64,000 bases of DNA from Perkinsus marinus ATCC 50983. Its lineage: Eukaryota > Perkinsozoa > Perkinsida > Perkinsidae. How positions within the stretch are numbered: position 1 is the stretch's first letter; each line of letters begins with the position of its first letter. Both the position numbers and the translations under genes were made by a program. Location: contig NW_003215766.1 of NCBI RefSeq assembly GCF_000006405.1, forward strand, positions 3,382 through 67,381. The letters are read 5' to 3'. The notes beneath the pieces are model-generated. The model saw nothing but the letters and a program-made list of their open reading frames with translations. It made no database searches and was not told the origin of the DNA. Shown piece by piece: positions 1 through 10,237 of the stretch.

Positions 1-3
1 GCG

Positions 4-30
4 GAGTGCATTTCATCTCATGACCAGGTT
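4..30 (+). repeat. Dispersed repeat R1, left copy
   Basis: A 27-bp segment matching 25027-25053 with one mismatch. On the right side the match continues directly into a second match (25054-25071) whose left partner lies at 659-676, so the left copy has about 628 bp more between the two segments. This suggests an insertion in the left copy or a deletion in the right one. Confidence 0.7.
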
Positions 31-658
31 CGATGCCCGGTAATGGAAATTCTCACTTGACTATGTCGTTTCAGACCGTCGATTCCACTCCCCATGCTAG
101 CGCGTTCTTTGGGTGGCCTACCTTATACCACTCCTGGCTCCCTCCACTATCTGTTGGGTGTCCCAGATTTCTCCGCGCGCAACCGAATTGGACTCAATCC
201 GACCCGACAACTGGCATCATCGACCCCACACTCTGAGATAAAAAGCATCCACCACTCCCATTATCTCCAATTCCACGATACTTCGGAAATCGTTGGTATT
301 TTAACGGATTGATTCTAACGCTCTGGATGCCAACCTCTTCCATCACCGCTGCTTCGCTAGAAGAATAGAGTCACATCTACTATTATATTGAAGGAAACTT
401 GTCACTCAGGGGCATTACCTCCTGGTGATTGGTGACGCCAAATTATCAAAAATGACTATCACAGATACTTCCTTCCCTAATTATTTTTCGAACGGCATCA
501 CCACCATTTTGTTCTCTATATTGCGTATTCCCGTGAGAGTGAATCCTCCTGGAACCACCGAACAATCCACTTACATAAGCCAGCTAGTTTGCACCGAAGA
601 GAAATCATTTTCAGCCGTGACGCTCATTCCTTTTCCATTCCAAATCCGACCGCGCATT

Positions 659-676
659 CCAGTCAACTCACCCAGA
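659..676 (+). repeat. Dispersed repeat R2, left copy
   Basis: Identical over about 18 bp to 25054-25071 (begins CCAGTCAACTCACCC). In the right copy it directly abuts R1. The similarity fades downstream. Confidence 0.6.
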
Positions 677-990
677 GCGGTCCTCCACAGATCACTACTC
701 ACCATCGACTGCGATCCTGGTGCATCCCGATGCAGCAATGACACCCACGCATGTTGACGACACAAAATCAGGGACATTTGAGGAAGAGACTACTGATGGC
801 ACGCATGCTCTCTCTTACCACATTTCCAACACTTCTACTATCCTAAAAGCTTCTCTGCGTCTCTACTTCGCATACCTTCTCGGCCTTTACATACCTGTCC
901 CGTCTATTCTTTTCTTAGTGGTTTGCACTAAGGTTCTTAGCAAAATACGTCATTCTTAGTGGTTACGGACTAAGAATCTTTCTCACTGGT

Positions 991-1055
991 TGATGAATAA
1001 GATACTTAGCTAAGCAGGGATACTTATTCGTTGATGAATAAGATACTTTGCGGAG
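991..1055 (+). repeat. Dispersed repeat R3, left copy (two internal units)
   Basis: The unit beginning TGATGAATAAGATACTTAG occurs twice here (about 991 and 1033). A related pair occurs at about 24623-24670. The unit ends in TTAGCTAAGCAG in both places. It is probably part of the same old repeat family as R1, R2 and R4. Confidence 0.55.
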
Positions 1056-1351
1056 CTACCAGTAAGGTTTCAGTCAGTGCAATCTGCCTATCAGAAAGTA
1101 GAAACTAAAGGATATATAATGGTATAGAGTGAAAGTTTCCAACGCAACATATAGTAGAATTTCATTTCTTCTCTGGGACAGTGTAGATTATTGACGCCTT
1201 TCGACCGTCCCATTCAAGTACTTACGGTACTTGCTGAAGCACATTTTGATGTGCATCCCAGCAGACTCGGCGATACCCTCGTTCCATTTATCTTGAATGA
1301 TATGATATATTTGGTTCTTATGAACTCAGAGTCGCTATCCATACAAGGATA

Positions 1352-1888
1352 CTACCTTTGTACTCCACTATCCAACCATTTGCGAACTAAAAAGAATAAG
1401 ACCAAGCGATGACTAAGCATTTGCTGACTAAGTTTTTCCAACTTCGACGGTCTGCCTCCACCGACACCGAAACTCGGGACCCACTCCTTGATCTTGCTCT
1501 TGCTGTCCTTGCTGGCAGCAAGTTGCTGCTGCCGTTGTTCCTCACTTGCTGTTTGGGTTGATAATGAATCTTTCAACATAAAAACATCTCCTTTCTTTGC
1601 CCCGCCTTGATCTTCGCTATCGTCCAGAACGATGCCAAGGCCTCCCTCTTTCTAGGGAAAGCAGCTCCGAATTGACATTGACTCCTTGAAGCTCGCGAAC
1701 TGCTTGGGGTCTTGCTGTTGAGATGTGTTAGGGATCACCTCTATGACAGGTCCCCACGAGTTGGATTTCTTTGCCTTAGACCGAGCGGCTGTGTGTGAAG
1801 CTGAGGAGGTTTTCTGCACCCATAGCGCACTAATTATGTCCCTTGAGCATCTCCGATTTGCGGAGTCAAGGTAGATTTCCCAGTTCAA
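1352..1888 (-). pseudogene. Interrupted hypothetical reading frame
   Basis: A minus-strand frame with coding-like composition: a Gln/Ser/Lys-rich stretch with EEQRQQQLAASKDSKSK in its second half. It runs about 180 codons with one interruption. No family was recognised. It may be a decayed gene of an older mobile element or a host fragment, or two exons separated by a short intron. No partner exons were found nearby. Confidence 0.25.
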
Positions 1889-2379
1889 GGCTCTAGGTCA
1901 GTACACGGCGACGACCTTTTTTAGGTGTCCGACAGTACAAAGACACTGTTTCTGAGACAGTTTCTAGACGAGAATTGCAGATCTCCCTGTCCGAGCGCGT
2001 GATGCTCAGATAGGATAAGATTGACAGCAAGGGAGCCTGGGTCGAGAATTGACAAGGCATCCAACGATGAAGAGGAACATCCCCTTAGACTCGCTAAAAG
2101 CCCCTGATTTCCGACGACGCGTCTTGGTCGTTAGTATAATCCGCCCAGGTCAACTTGTCTTTAGCAATGGCAGTCTCGACAACCGTGTTGCTACAAGTAG
2201 GAGGATCAGCATCAGATATACTTGCCGGAGTTTTCGGGAACAGGCTACCAATGCTGTCGACATATGTGTCGGAAGGACGCATCGCACGTAGGTTGGAGTT
2301 GGTCATGCAAATGAGACCGGTAACAAAAAAGAAAGACACTTGAGCCAGATGGCTGCGGTGATATACAAATTTTATGATA

Positions 2380-2540
2380 CGATAGTCGCAATAGCGGTCG
2401 TACTGACTGCGTCAACTTTCCACTACGTCACGAAATTCCCTAAGGCTAACGTGAGCCCTTTTATTACTATGTTCTTTGATCCGTTCACTCTGATCTCTTC
2501 CACTCTCCCGCTCTCCTCCATCCACAAGTGCTCAGAGTAT
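2380..2540 (+). repeat. Dispersed repeat R4, left copy
   Basis: A diverged but clear match to about 24678-24800 on the right flank. Shared blocks include AATAGC(G/A)GTCGT, TTTCCACTACGTC versus TTCCCACTGCGTC, and CTCTTCCA. The orientation is the same on both sides of the element. Identity is visibly lower than between the element's own terminal repeats, so this repeat family is older than the insertion. Confidence 0.55.
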
Positions 2541-3206
2541 GGGTATTGCCAACAATATTGGCCAACGCTGAACAGTTGAGACTAAGATCCTCAGTACTCC
2601 ATTCCAAGACCACCACAATTTTCCGACATATTATACATTGACCGATAGATGTTCTATATTCACAACAATGGAAAGGTTCGAGACGACTCATACAATACTC
2701 GAAAGGCTTCCTTCACGGCAAAATATAGCATCCAACAATAACGACGAACCACAGACAGAAGGATCCACATTCGTCTCACCTGCAGACCATCATTCGAACG
2801 CGATCCCGAGTCCGTGGAACATTCCTAGCCGTCATCGAAGTATAAGCCACCAGAGCTTGGTACGAAGTGTGCGAATCCGCAGCATCTCACTGCATGAGAA
2901 AACGGCATAGTGGGCTCGGTCGGATACGAGTATCATTCATCCCTGTAGGAAATCTGATAGCATCCATATGCCAAATTGCCCTGTTATCACGAATGTTAAT
3001 GGGAAAGACATCATCGGCTAGCGGTAGTACTCATGGGTATGATACCTGAAAAACCTCGGTAACCGAGGCAACCGTTGCCTCTTCGTTAGTGCCCGCTACT
3101 GAGGTCGTAATTCTATCCTGACTACCGAGCAATGGAGATACTTCTGATCCTTCCTACGAAGAATGTATCCAACACTATAACAATGGACAACACAATGACG
3201 CACTTC

Positions 3207-4732
3207 AAAGCCGTTGACAATTATTCCGAGACCAGGGACACCCTAATTGAGACCCAGTTTTCCGTTGTAGTGGTATCATACCACTGTGGTGACTGGTATG
3301 TTTGTACAATCCAGTGCTGTAATGTTGAGTTCTTCAGCTGTGGCTAACTATTTACTGCCGCTATACTCGGTGAGGGCGATCCTGTGAACAGGAAAGATTG
3401 GCTCTAGTATGAATTACTAATGCTCGTGTTGAGTTAATAGTAGTGTCGGTTGACCGTCAACTCATCATGCGGCTGTGGCAGCACTTGACGCTATTAAACG
3501 GTCATGGAATAGCCCTCCTGCGTCTGGGGTCCAAGTGGGTTACTGGGTTGGATACGGTGTCTGCATAAAGCAGCCACTTCGTGGGTTTTCACCGTTGACG
3601 GCATTGCCGTGGCGGCAATGGTTTCATGACAAGCGCAGCGAGTGTTTTGCCGCCACTGTTGGTTCCATCGGTGGTTCGGTTGTTTTATGTGATTCCTTCG
3701 GGAAGACTGCGTGGCTGCCAGTCGCGCTGAAAAACCGGGTCTGACGTTCAGACCCGATCTCTGTGCTGTGCTGAAACCCGGCGTGAAAAATCGATCACCA
3801 GGGCGCGCGCGTTATGAAACGCGTGTCCAAGCGGGTTCTTGTTCTCGTCATCCATCGGAGTCCGATGATCGGACACTGTAGCGTTAGCACTGCTACTTTG
3901 AGCCGTTACAGGGAGTTGATATCCTTGAACGGAGAAGGTGTCTGAATGAGCAAATGTTTACAAGGCGCTCGGCCAAATTGGATGATCCAATATTCGTTGA
4001 GTAGCACTTTATCCCTCAGGCTATCACACTGTTAATGACCTGAAAACTTGAAATCATTCAGTTTCCGATGTTCCTATGGATCGACACAGTATCGGAAACG
4101 CATCGGTTAGGTGTTTCTCTGTACTTTCACGGGAACATGCTGGGGGATCTGTGATCAGTAAATTATCGCATATGAATCAAGACTCCCATGGGTAACTCGC
4201 AGATTGCATGTCGTCTAGCTATCCGGAGGCGGTTTCCAAGATTCTCCCAAGCATGAAGGTCATTGGAACGCTACGAGGATTCGAAGGCTCTAAAATAGTC
4301 CGACTTAACTGTGAGGAATAACTGTGATTCTCATTGAATGGGGTGAATCGTATTGCAGGCTTGTGTTCGCTTGTTGACCCACGGTAACCCCGAGCTCTTC
4401 CGCTGCGGAAGTTCCGCAGGCCTCCAGCACTCAATTTACATGCTACGAGAAGGGAGCAGAATGAACGACTCAGATGACTATAATCGCTCTCTATTCTTCG
4501 GACCCAGTGACTTCAGGCAGTCGACAAGTATACAATTTTCGTGTTGTGTTTTTTTGGAGTTGGAGGATCCCTTAGTTGTAGAGAGGAGTCAAAGCATAAC
4601 AGCCGAAGAATATTATTCGACATACATATTAACGCAATTGGAGAATGCAAGCTTCAATTGAAGTTGGTATATTTCATGCATTGAAGCAAGACTGAGCGAA
4701 GGGAACGGCCGAACATCCCTTGCATTGCACCG
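3207..4732 (+). repeat. Left terminal inverted repeat
   Basis: The reverse complement of 22939-24469 matches this segment along its whole length. Substitutions are scattered. Several length differences fall at small palindromes, for example near 3580, 3850, 4420 and 4500. The repeat is rich in short hairpins such as ACGGCATTGCCGT and has a GC-rich patch GGGCGCGCGCG near 3800. An open frame (4353-4661) is shared with the other arm, but its reading frame is not clearly under selection. Confidence 0.9.
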
Positions 4733-5273
4733 GATGGCCCGACAGACTACGTACGTAATCCTATGATTCGAGTGAAATTTTCGTACAGTTCACCGCGGAC
4801 AGCACTCGATTAGCCCAAGACAGACAAGCGCCAGAACATACATTGGTTATTCAAGTCGAGTCTGCTGCATTCAATATTTGACTAGGGGTGCAAATGACTA
4901 ATTACAGACAGAAAGTGGAAGGCCCCGTACCTGAGAGATACATGGCTAATCGAAGGACCAGCATGGCTGATACATGGCCCCGACCAGCAGATCCCACTTG
5001 GGTTTTAAATATGATGGAATCGATCCGATCGTGACCTATCGACGGGGGGCATAATTCCGATCCATGAATTCATCTATCCGGCGTATCTGGAAGGATGCCA
5101 GAGGAAAAATAGGCAAACAGATCTGCAGTGAATCACTGCCAGTGGTATTAGCAAGCTAGGATCCATCGTTTTACTCGTGGTGAGCGAAAAATTGGGTGCT
5201 GACTGCCCATTGGGAACGCTTGGCAAAAGTTCTGAATGTGCACTCCGATACTAGTTACGAGTACTAGTTGCTA

Positions 5274-5314
5274 GGTGCTACTGCAGGCTGCACTGTGCAG
5301 GCTGCAGTAGCACC
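5274..5314. repeat. Perfect subterminal hairpin 1
   Basis: Arms GGTGCTACTGCA and TGCAGTAGCACC enclose a second partly self-complementary core (GGCTGCACTGTGCAGGC). It overlaps the next hairpin by four bases. Confidence 0.75.
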
Positions 5315-5339
5315 GTTACGGTGTGACACCGTAACGGTG
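5311..5339. repeat. Perfect subterminal hairpin 2
   Basis: Arms of 13 bp, CACCGTTACGGTG and CACCGTAACGGTG, are separated by three bases. The shared CACC joins it to hairpin 1, so the two structures would be mutually exclusive or stacked. Confidence 0.8.
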
Positions 5340-5584
5340 CTGAACGGCTGAACGGTGCAGCCTTTGCTCAACCGATCGACGTCGAACACCTTAATCCGCG
5401 ACAATAGTTGGGGCCTCGGCGGCTCAGCATTTATTGACTGATCACGAATTCAATCCGTCACACGTCGACGTCGGTCACGTCGTGACCGTCGATCTGTCGG
5501 ATAGTGATTAGTTCCGACCCCGTCTTGTTTCAGTCACTATACTTCATGAACATTCGTAGTAGTACAGATTCTCGAAGCACAGTT

Positions 5585-5611
5585 CAACTTGGTCCTTCAA
5601 GGACCAAGTTG
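5585..5611. repeat. Perfect subterminal hairpin 3
   Basis: Arms of 13 bp (CAACTTGGTCCTT and its complement) flank a single C. This is a near-perfect palindrome of 27 bp. Confidence 0.8.
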
Positions 5612-6057
5612 CCGCGAAAAACACTTCGCACTACAAATTCTAGACGACAGGTCACTGAGCCGCTCGAGGCTCCCCACTAGTACCCCTTCATTGTAAGCAT
5701 CCATGTCTATATACCACTTGCGCCTGTGTGGCGAACAGCTGCCAGATGAGCTCGAGTTACTTCTGCGACCTGAGATCCGTGCAGAGAAACTGTCATGCTA
5801 TCAGAGAAACTCTACTATCACAAGGATCCCACGGGTCTATCATCCTTATTTCTCACTAAGAAACGAGGACTTGACAGTTGGTAGGCACCCTAATAGCGCT
5901 AGACAGCTTCGAATTCAAGATTGCGGGTTATGCTTCTGCTCGCACCTTCCTCCCTTCGCCACCCCACCGTGGCCTGGTAAAGCACACGGCCAGTCATTGG
6001 CCTCGCCAGCCTTGATTTCGTGTTCTTTACCGGTTGACCAGAACCTACGTGAACGTA

Positions 6058-7486
6058 TCAAGTTGAATCAGGCCGAAGACTTTGAGTCTCCGGACGCGAA
6101 ATCTTACTTTGCAGCCGACTCTTGGCTTTTTTCTCTGGGATAGGATCGCAGAGAATCTCCTCAGTAGATTCTTCGCTCGCTTGCGAGTCACTGTCGTTAC
6201 TGGCTGCCGACTTGCCCTCAATGGGATGGACACCCTTCCCGCAAAGAGCGGGGCGTGTTGGGTGCGACACGTTAGGAACCCTGAGTTCTCTGAAGCCCTG
6301 CCCATTAGACGGACTCGACCTGAGGAAGGCCACCTGATGATACCTTATAGATTTGAGCACCGAAGAACGTGTCATAGTGAGACTGCTACTACCCCGCAAG
6401 TACTTCAACGCCACTTCCCGGGATTCAAAGTTGAAATAGAGAAATTCCCTATAATAATGCTAAAGATGGACCGTTCACCGAAATGGAGATTACGCAAAGT
6501 AACATTCTACCACATTGTCGCAACTATGGCACTCAGTCTCAAGTGAGTGACTCCGAGTGACCGAATTGGATTTACTTCCAATGTTGTCCAGGTTGTTGAG
6601 AGGATATCGCGACGGTGCCCTCTACATCACTGGTAGCATCAGTGCTTCGTTGTCCTGAGCTCGCAATCTGGTACGGCCTTCTGATTGATGGTCTTTTGGA
6701 CTAAATTCGAGGAAAACAGTTCTTGGCACGATTCTCTTGCGACTGTCAGCCCAGAAATAGTAGACTACGTAGAGTATGGCCTCTACTTTCACTTAGTAGA
6801 GTACGCTTAGTGAAACTTCATTTTACCCCGAGTACTCGAGCATTACTCAACCTGGTGTTATCAAAGCGGGGCAACATACCGATTTCTGCTCTGAGGCCGA
6901 GGTGGCAAGCATCGCAACTTGATCCTCGAGACGTTTGGCACGGGTCGCAGTCGTGTTAGCCCTTCTCGTGTGATTCCAGTCGGTCTGGTGGTGATGATCA
7001 CCACCCGTTCTTTCTCGGCTAGTCCCTTCAAGGTCCTGCAAAAAAGAGTGCTCCGGAAATCTGGAGCAGTTGACTTACCTCGTTCGGTTCAGTTACCTGG
7101 TCCAAGTCATCCCTCGAACTTCCGCAGACTTTACCATTCTGCAGCCACCACTGGTGCGTCTTCTGACCTAGACCTCTAGCAATTTCCTCGACTCCTACCA
7201 TTTCCCTATCCCTCAAGCACAGACCGTTACTACGGCCACTCGCGAACCTCCCGAGCTTGATTAGCAGTATCCAGCGCTTACAAACCTCGATATAAGCGTT
7301 AGATGGTAGCTGTCGCATGATGGCCAACTCCGTTTCGTTCAGTACCACACCAGTTTGCTCGGCCACTTTAGTCAGCCTGGTTCGCAGGTCTTTTTTCTCC
7401 GAGGCACGCCCCTTGGGTTTGGGGCCTCCACGCTTAGCCCGCATTAGTTGTTGGCCGTTGGAGGTGACCGAATGGCCTTCGGACAT
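6058..7486 (-). CDS. Element gene 1: basic AT-hook-like hypothetical protein, multi-exon
   Basis: The family is not recognised. The first exon (7486 to about 7072) starts MSEGHSVTSNGQQLM and has a Lys/Arg/Gly/Pro patch (RAKRGGPKPKGRAS, residues about 17-30) like an AT-hook DNA-binding segment. A conserved-looking globular part follows (about 40-110). A clean intron is visible: donor GTAAGT at about 7071, acceptor TTTTTTGCAG, 43 nt, phase 0. The second exon is hydrophilic with a His-rich patch and then reaches a possible donor GTATGT near 6865. A later acidic, Ser-rich open frame (6414-6058, with ASNDSDSQASEESTEE) is probably the last exon, but the middle joins are unresolved. It lies furthest left in the minus-strand block. 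DNA binding is only inferred from composition. Confidence 0.5.
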
Positions 7487-8252
7487 GGTGGATGGACGTC
7501 TGTGAACTTGAGCAAGCTGAAGCTCGGTCGTTCCAGCAGTATGACGTGTACTGCAGTGCAGTACGTGTAGTGCAGACGTGTTGCTGCAGTGACACCCATG
7601 ATGCGACTCATGTCAACGCAACTCGTGATAACTGGAGATAACTGATGGAGCAGCTTCAGATGATCTATGCATTACGAGCATGTAAACCTCAGAAATGCGA
7701 CGCAACATCACCGACGTACATAGACCGCTTAAGAGTCGCAGATCAACGCCACACGCCTCATAGCAAGATGTGTATACCATTACTTAATCATGTGCTTCTC
7801 AGGAAGCGAAAATAGCAAAAAGTGGTGCACCGTATCCAAAGATCCAGTTATATTCCTCAAAGGTTAGCCGGACTCGGCCGTGCTACATCACGGTTAGAGG
7901 CACGGAACCCTATTCCACGGTGGCCTTCATACTCGACTCGAGTAACGTGCAAAATAATGAGCGTAAGTGCCGCTAAGGCGAAATAAAGCCTAGAAATAGG
8001 AAAGCCGTAGCACTAGACTCTAGAGACTAGACTCATGGCTTTTGTAGGAGCAAAATGCTCTGAGCACTCAGAGACCGTCAATATGACGTACTTGAAGTAC
8101 TCAGTCATCAGACTCTGACGTGCTATAATCCCCATCGGACCTGAGCATTGGATTTAATGTTGTTAGGATCCAACTAAGTGCTACGTGGATCAGAACAGCC
8201 ATAATGGCGCCCAATGATTAAGCGAAGAAATGTAATTTCTCGTTGATTTAAC
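7487..8252. other. Intergenic region inside element
   Basis: No gene is visible between the start of gene 1 and the end of the next minus-strand gene. There are small inverted repeats such as GTACTGCAGTGCAGTAC near 7552. One copy of the polar motif (GGCCTTC at 7922) lies here outside any open frame. A promoter for gene 1 would be expected in the right part of this stretch. Confidence 0.4.
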
Positions 8253-10207
8253 CTACTCGTCTTCGTCGAGATCGACCTCTTCCACCTCGTCGTCACCAAC
8301 CATGAAACCCTCAAGCTCCCGGGGGATATGGTCGTCCTCTGCGGACCTTGGTCTCTTCTGCTTCCTCGATGGTATGCTCGTGCTGGCTCCACCATCATCA
8401 ACGGTAAGTTCACCACGGCCGATTACTTCGCCCTCCTTGCTGGTAGTATAATGGCCTAAGGGGTTGACCTGAAATGAAGTCTCATGGTCATTGAGCATTT
8501 AGTAACTGAGTATACACGCATGGGAGTCTCATGCGAACTAGGAATCCCTGAGACCAGCTGAGCTTACATTCTTCCCCTTCTTAGATATACCATCACCAAC
8601 CTTTGTTTCTGGCTTCGCGGCTGCTGGAGGGTGATCGACGGCCTTCTTGCTCGATGCTCTAGCTCGCTTCTTAGCCGACAGATTCATATCGACAACTGGT
8701 CCCATCTTCGTTACATCAAGACTGGCCTTCAACGGAGTGACCTTAGTTCTGTTACCCTCTCCTACAGATCGCCGAGCAGCCTTCACTTCTACGTTAGATA
8801 GATTGAGCTTTCGGTTGGCCTTATTTTTGACCACGCTGGACTTCCCGTCACGACCTTCTACCGTTTTGCGTTTTCTATCAGAGCTTCTTGAGGTGGCGGC
8901 AGATCTGTCAGATATCTTGCGCTTGACAGAGTTCTTCCTTCGTGTAGGGTATGCTGGGGTAGAAACAGCACTGGTGTCCGAATCGCTAGCGTCTCTGCCA
9001 CAACTTGGGCGTAGAGTGCGACACACCCAGATCAGGTCCCCCTTGTACAGCTTCATGTTGGCGACCACTCGAATGTAACTCGAACGGTTAAGATCGACCT
9101 CAATTCGTACCGGACTCTCACTGAAGGCACGTGTCATGTGGCCAGCAAAGCTGTAGTCAGTTTTTGTCTTGAATAATAGGTGACCCTCGAAGTCTTCGCT
9201 GGTTCCCGCCAGGAACAGTTGGCCACACTCGAACTCGTCAACACGTTCTCGCTTCATCGGAGTCCCCGGGGTGGATATATCTTCCGAAGAACCTCCTGGA
9301 CTGCTCTCGTGACTCTTGTCGTTCGCAGTGGTCTTACCGGTGTCCTGCAGACCTCCAAGAGATTCAGTAGCTCGGACCCAGTCTGGCTCACTGCTCTTGG
9401 TAGGCATAAAGAACTTCACTTCAACGATGTTCCACGAGTCTGGCGGAAATCCCTCGCGTGTTTTGAAGCTCGTTACTCTCCGCGGCTCGCCAGAAGGACG
9501 TTCAGAAGCAGTAGGTTCGATGGCAACGGGTAGAGGGTTGCAGACTTCAGCAATCTGCAGACCGCACTTGGCTGCAATCAGCTCTACGACACTGGAGGTC
9601 CGAGTGCAACAGTGAGTGATACCGTCAAACCTGAAATATACAAGCGATCTGTCTCTGCCGGCAGTATTGTATCCGCGAGTTTACCTAAATATCTCCTGTC
9701 CGACTTCGAATGTCCCCCTGCACTGCAGCCAAGTGCCCTGGCCACGTTTTCCGCACTCGACATTCTGCCTGAACATATCAATGGTGCCGGTACGGACAGA
9801 ATCATCAGTGGTGATGTTTCTGAGCTTCGTATTCACCTAAATCGACATACAGTTAAGAAGTCTGCTGAGGAGGCTGAAGCTCCCCTCAGAGAGTTACAGC
9901 TTCCAGAGGATCCTCTCGCCACACTGGAAAATGATACTCCGTAACGTAGTTTATTGGAGCCTGGGAAAACGCCGGAAGAAGATATCGGTGATGAAAATAG
10001 TGCTGTCCTCACGATGATTCTGCTAACATCCAGAACGTTGCATTCGAAGTTGGCCTCCTCCTCGGCAGTCATTTCACGATCTTCACAGAGCCGAATCTGC
10101 TGACGCTTAGCTCCCAGCACGTAGCTGAGAGCTTCGCTAACCGGGCGAATGGGCATCTTCTGGCACGGCGTGAAATTCCTGTCCCGGATACCTTTAGGCG
10201 GGAGCAC
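8253..10207 (-). CDS. Element gene 2 (or 3' half of a giant gene): unknown Lys-rich protein
   Basis: Exons can be read from 10207 to a stop at 8253. Introns with good borders: about 9971-10020 (GTGAGG...TTCCCAG), about 9837-9890 (GTAACT...GATTTAG, phase 0), 9631-9684 (54 nt) and 8469-8567 (99 nt, GTAAGC...TTTCAG, phase 0). The joined product has a Cys/His-containing part (NVECGKRGQGTWLQC, then FDGITHCCTRTSS). Next comes a segment ending in SYIRVVANMKLYKGDLIWV, which loosely resembles the end of a SET domain, though the NHxC core was not found. A long Lys/Arg/Ser-rich tail and an acidic C-terminus (EVEEVDLDEDE) follow. The basic tail suggests a chromatin- or DNA-bound nuclear protein. It may be the downstream part of the next gene; the join near 10240 could not be settled. 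Confidence 0.5.
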
Positions 10208-10237
10208 GCTGGGATCAAGGCAGGGAGTAAAACCTAC

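Larger units (their letters stand above)
1..3206. other. Left flank of giant element: repeat-rich, no intact gene
   Basis: No convincing intact coding gene is visible. The stretch contains dispersed repeats that reappear, diverged and in the same orientation, beyond the right end of the element (24.6-25.1 kb). It also has short imperfect inverted motifs around 905-985 built on CTTAGTGG...CTAAG. One interrupted minus-strand reading frame is listed separately. Most other open frames here are short and lack splice context. Confidence 0.6.
4733..5700. other. Left subterminal non-coding region with clustered hairpins
   Basis: No gene is visible. The stretch holds several perfect short inverted repeats, listed separately, plus the palindromic CGTCGACGTCGGTCACGTCG area near 5463-5500. 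Position and structure fit subterminal binding or folding sites of a transposon, but no function can be shown. Confidence 0.5.

Noticed and set aside
4353-4661. Open frame in the left terminal repeat, with a partner at 23010-23225
   Set aside because: Conservation is explained by the repeat itself. The two frames differ in length and at an indel, and there is no splice or domain support.
5703-6143. 146-codon plus-strand frame in the element
   Set aside because: It overlaps the minus-strand last exon candidate of gene 1, lacks any recognisable domain and ends in that exon's antisense.
8253-9419. SET-domain methyltransferase in element gene 2
   Set aside because: Only a short end-like similarity (SYIRVVANMKLYKGDLIWV) was seen; the conserved catalytic NHxC and substrate motifs are absent.
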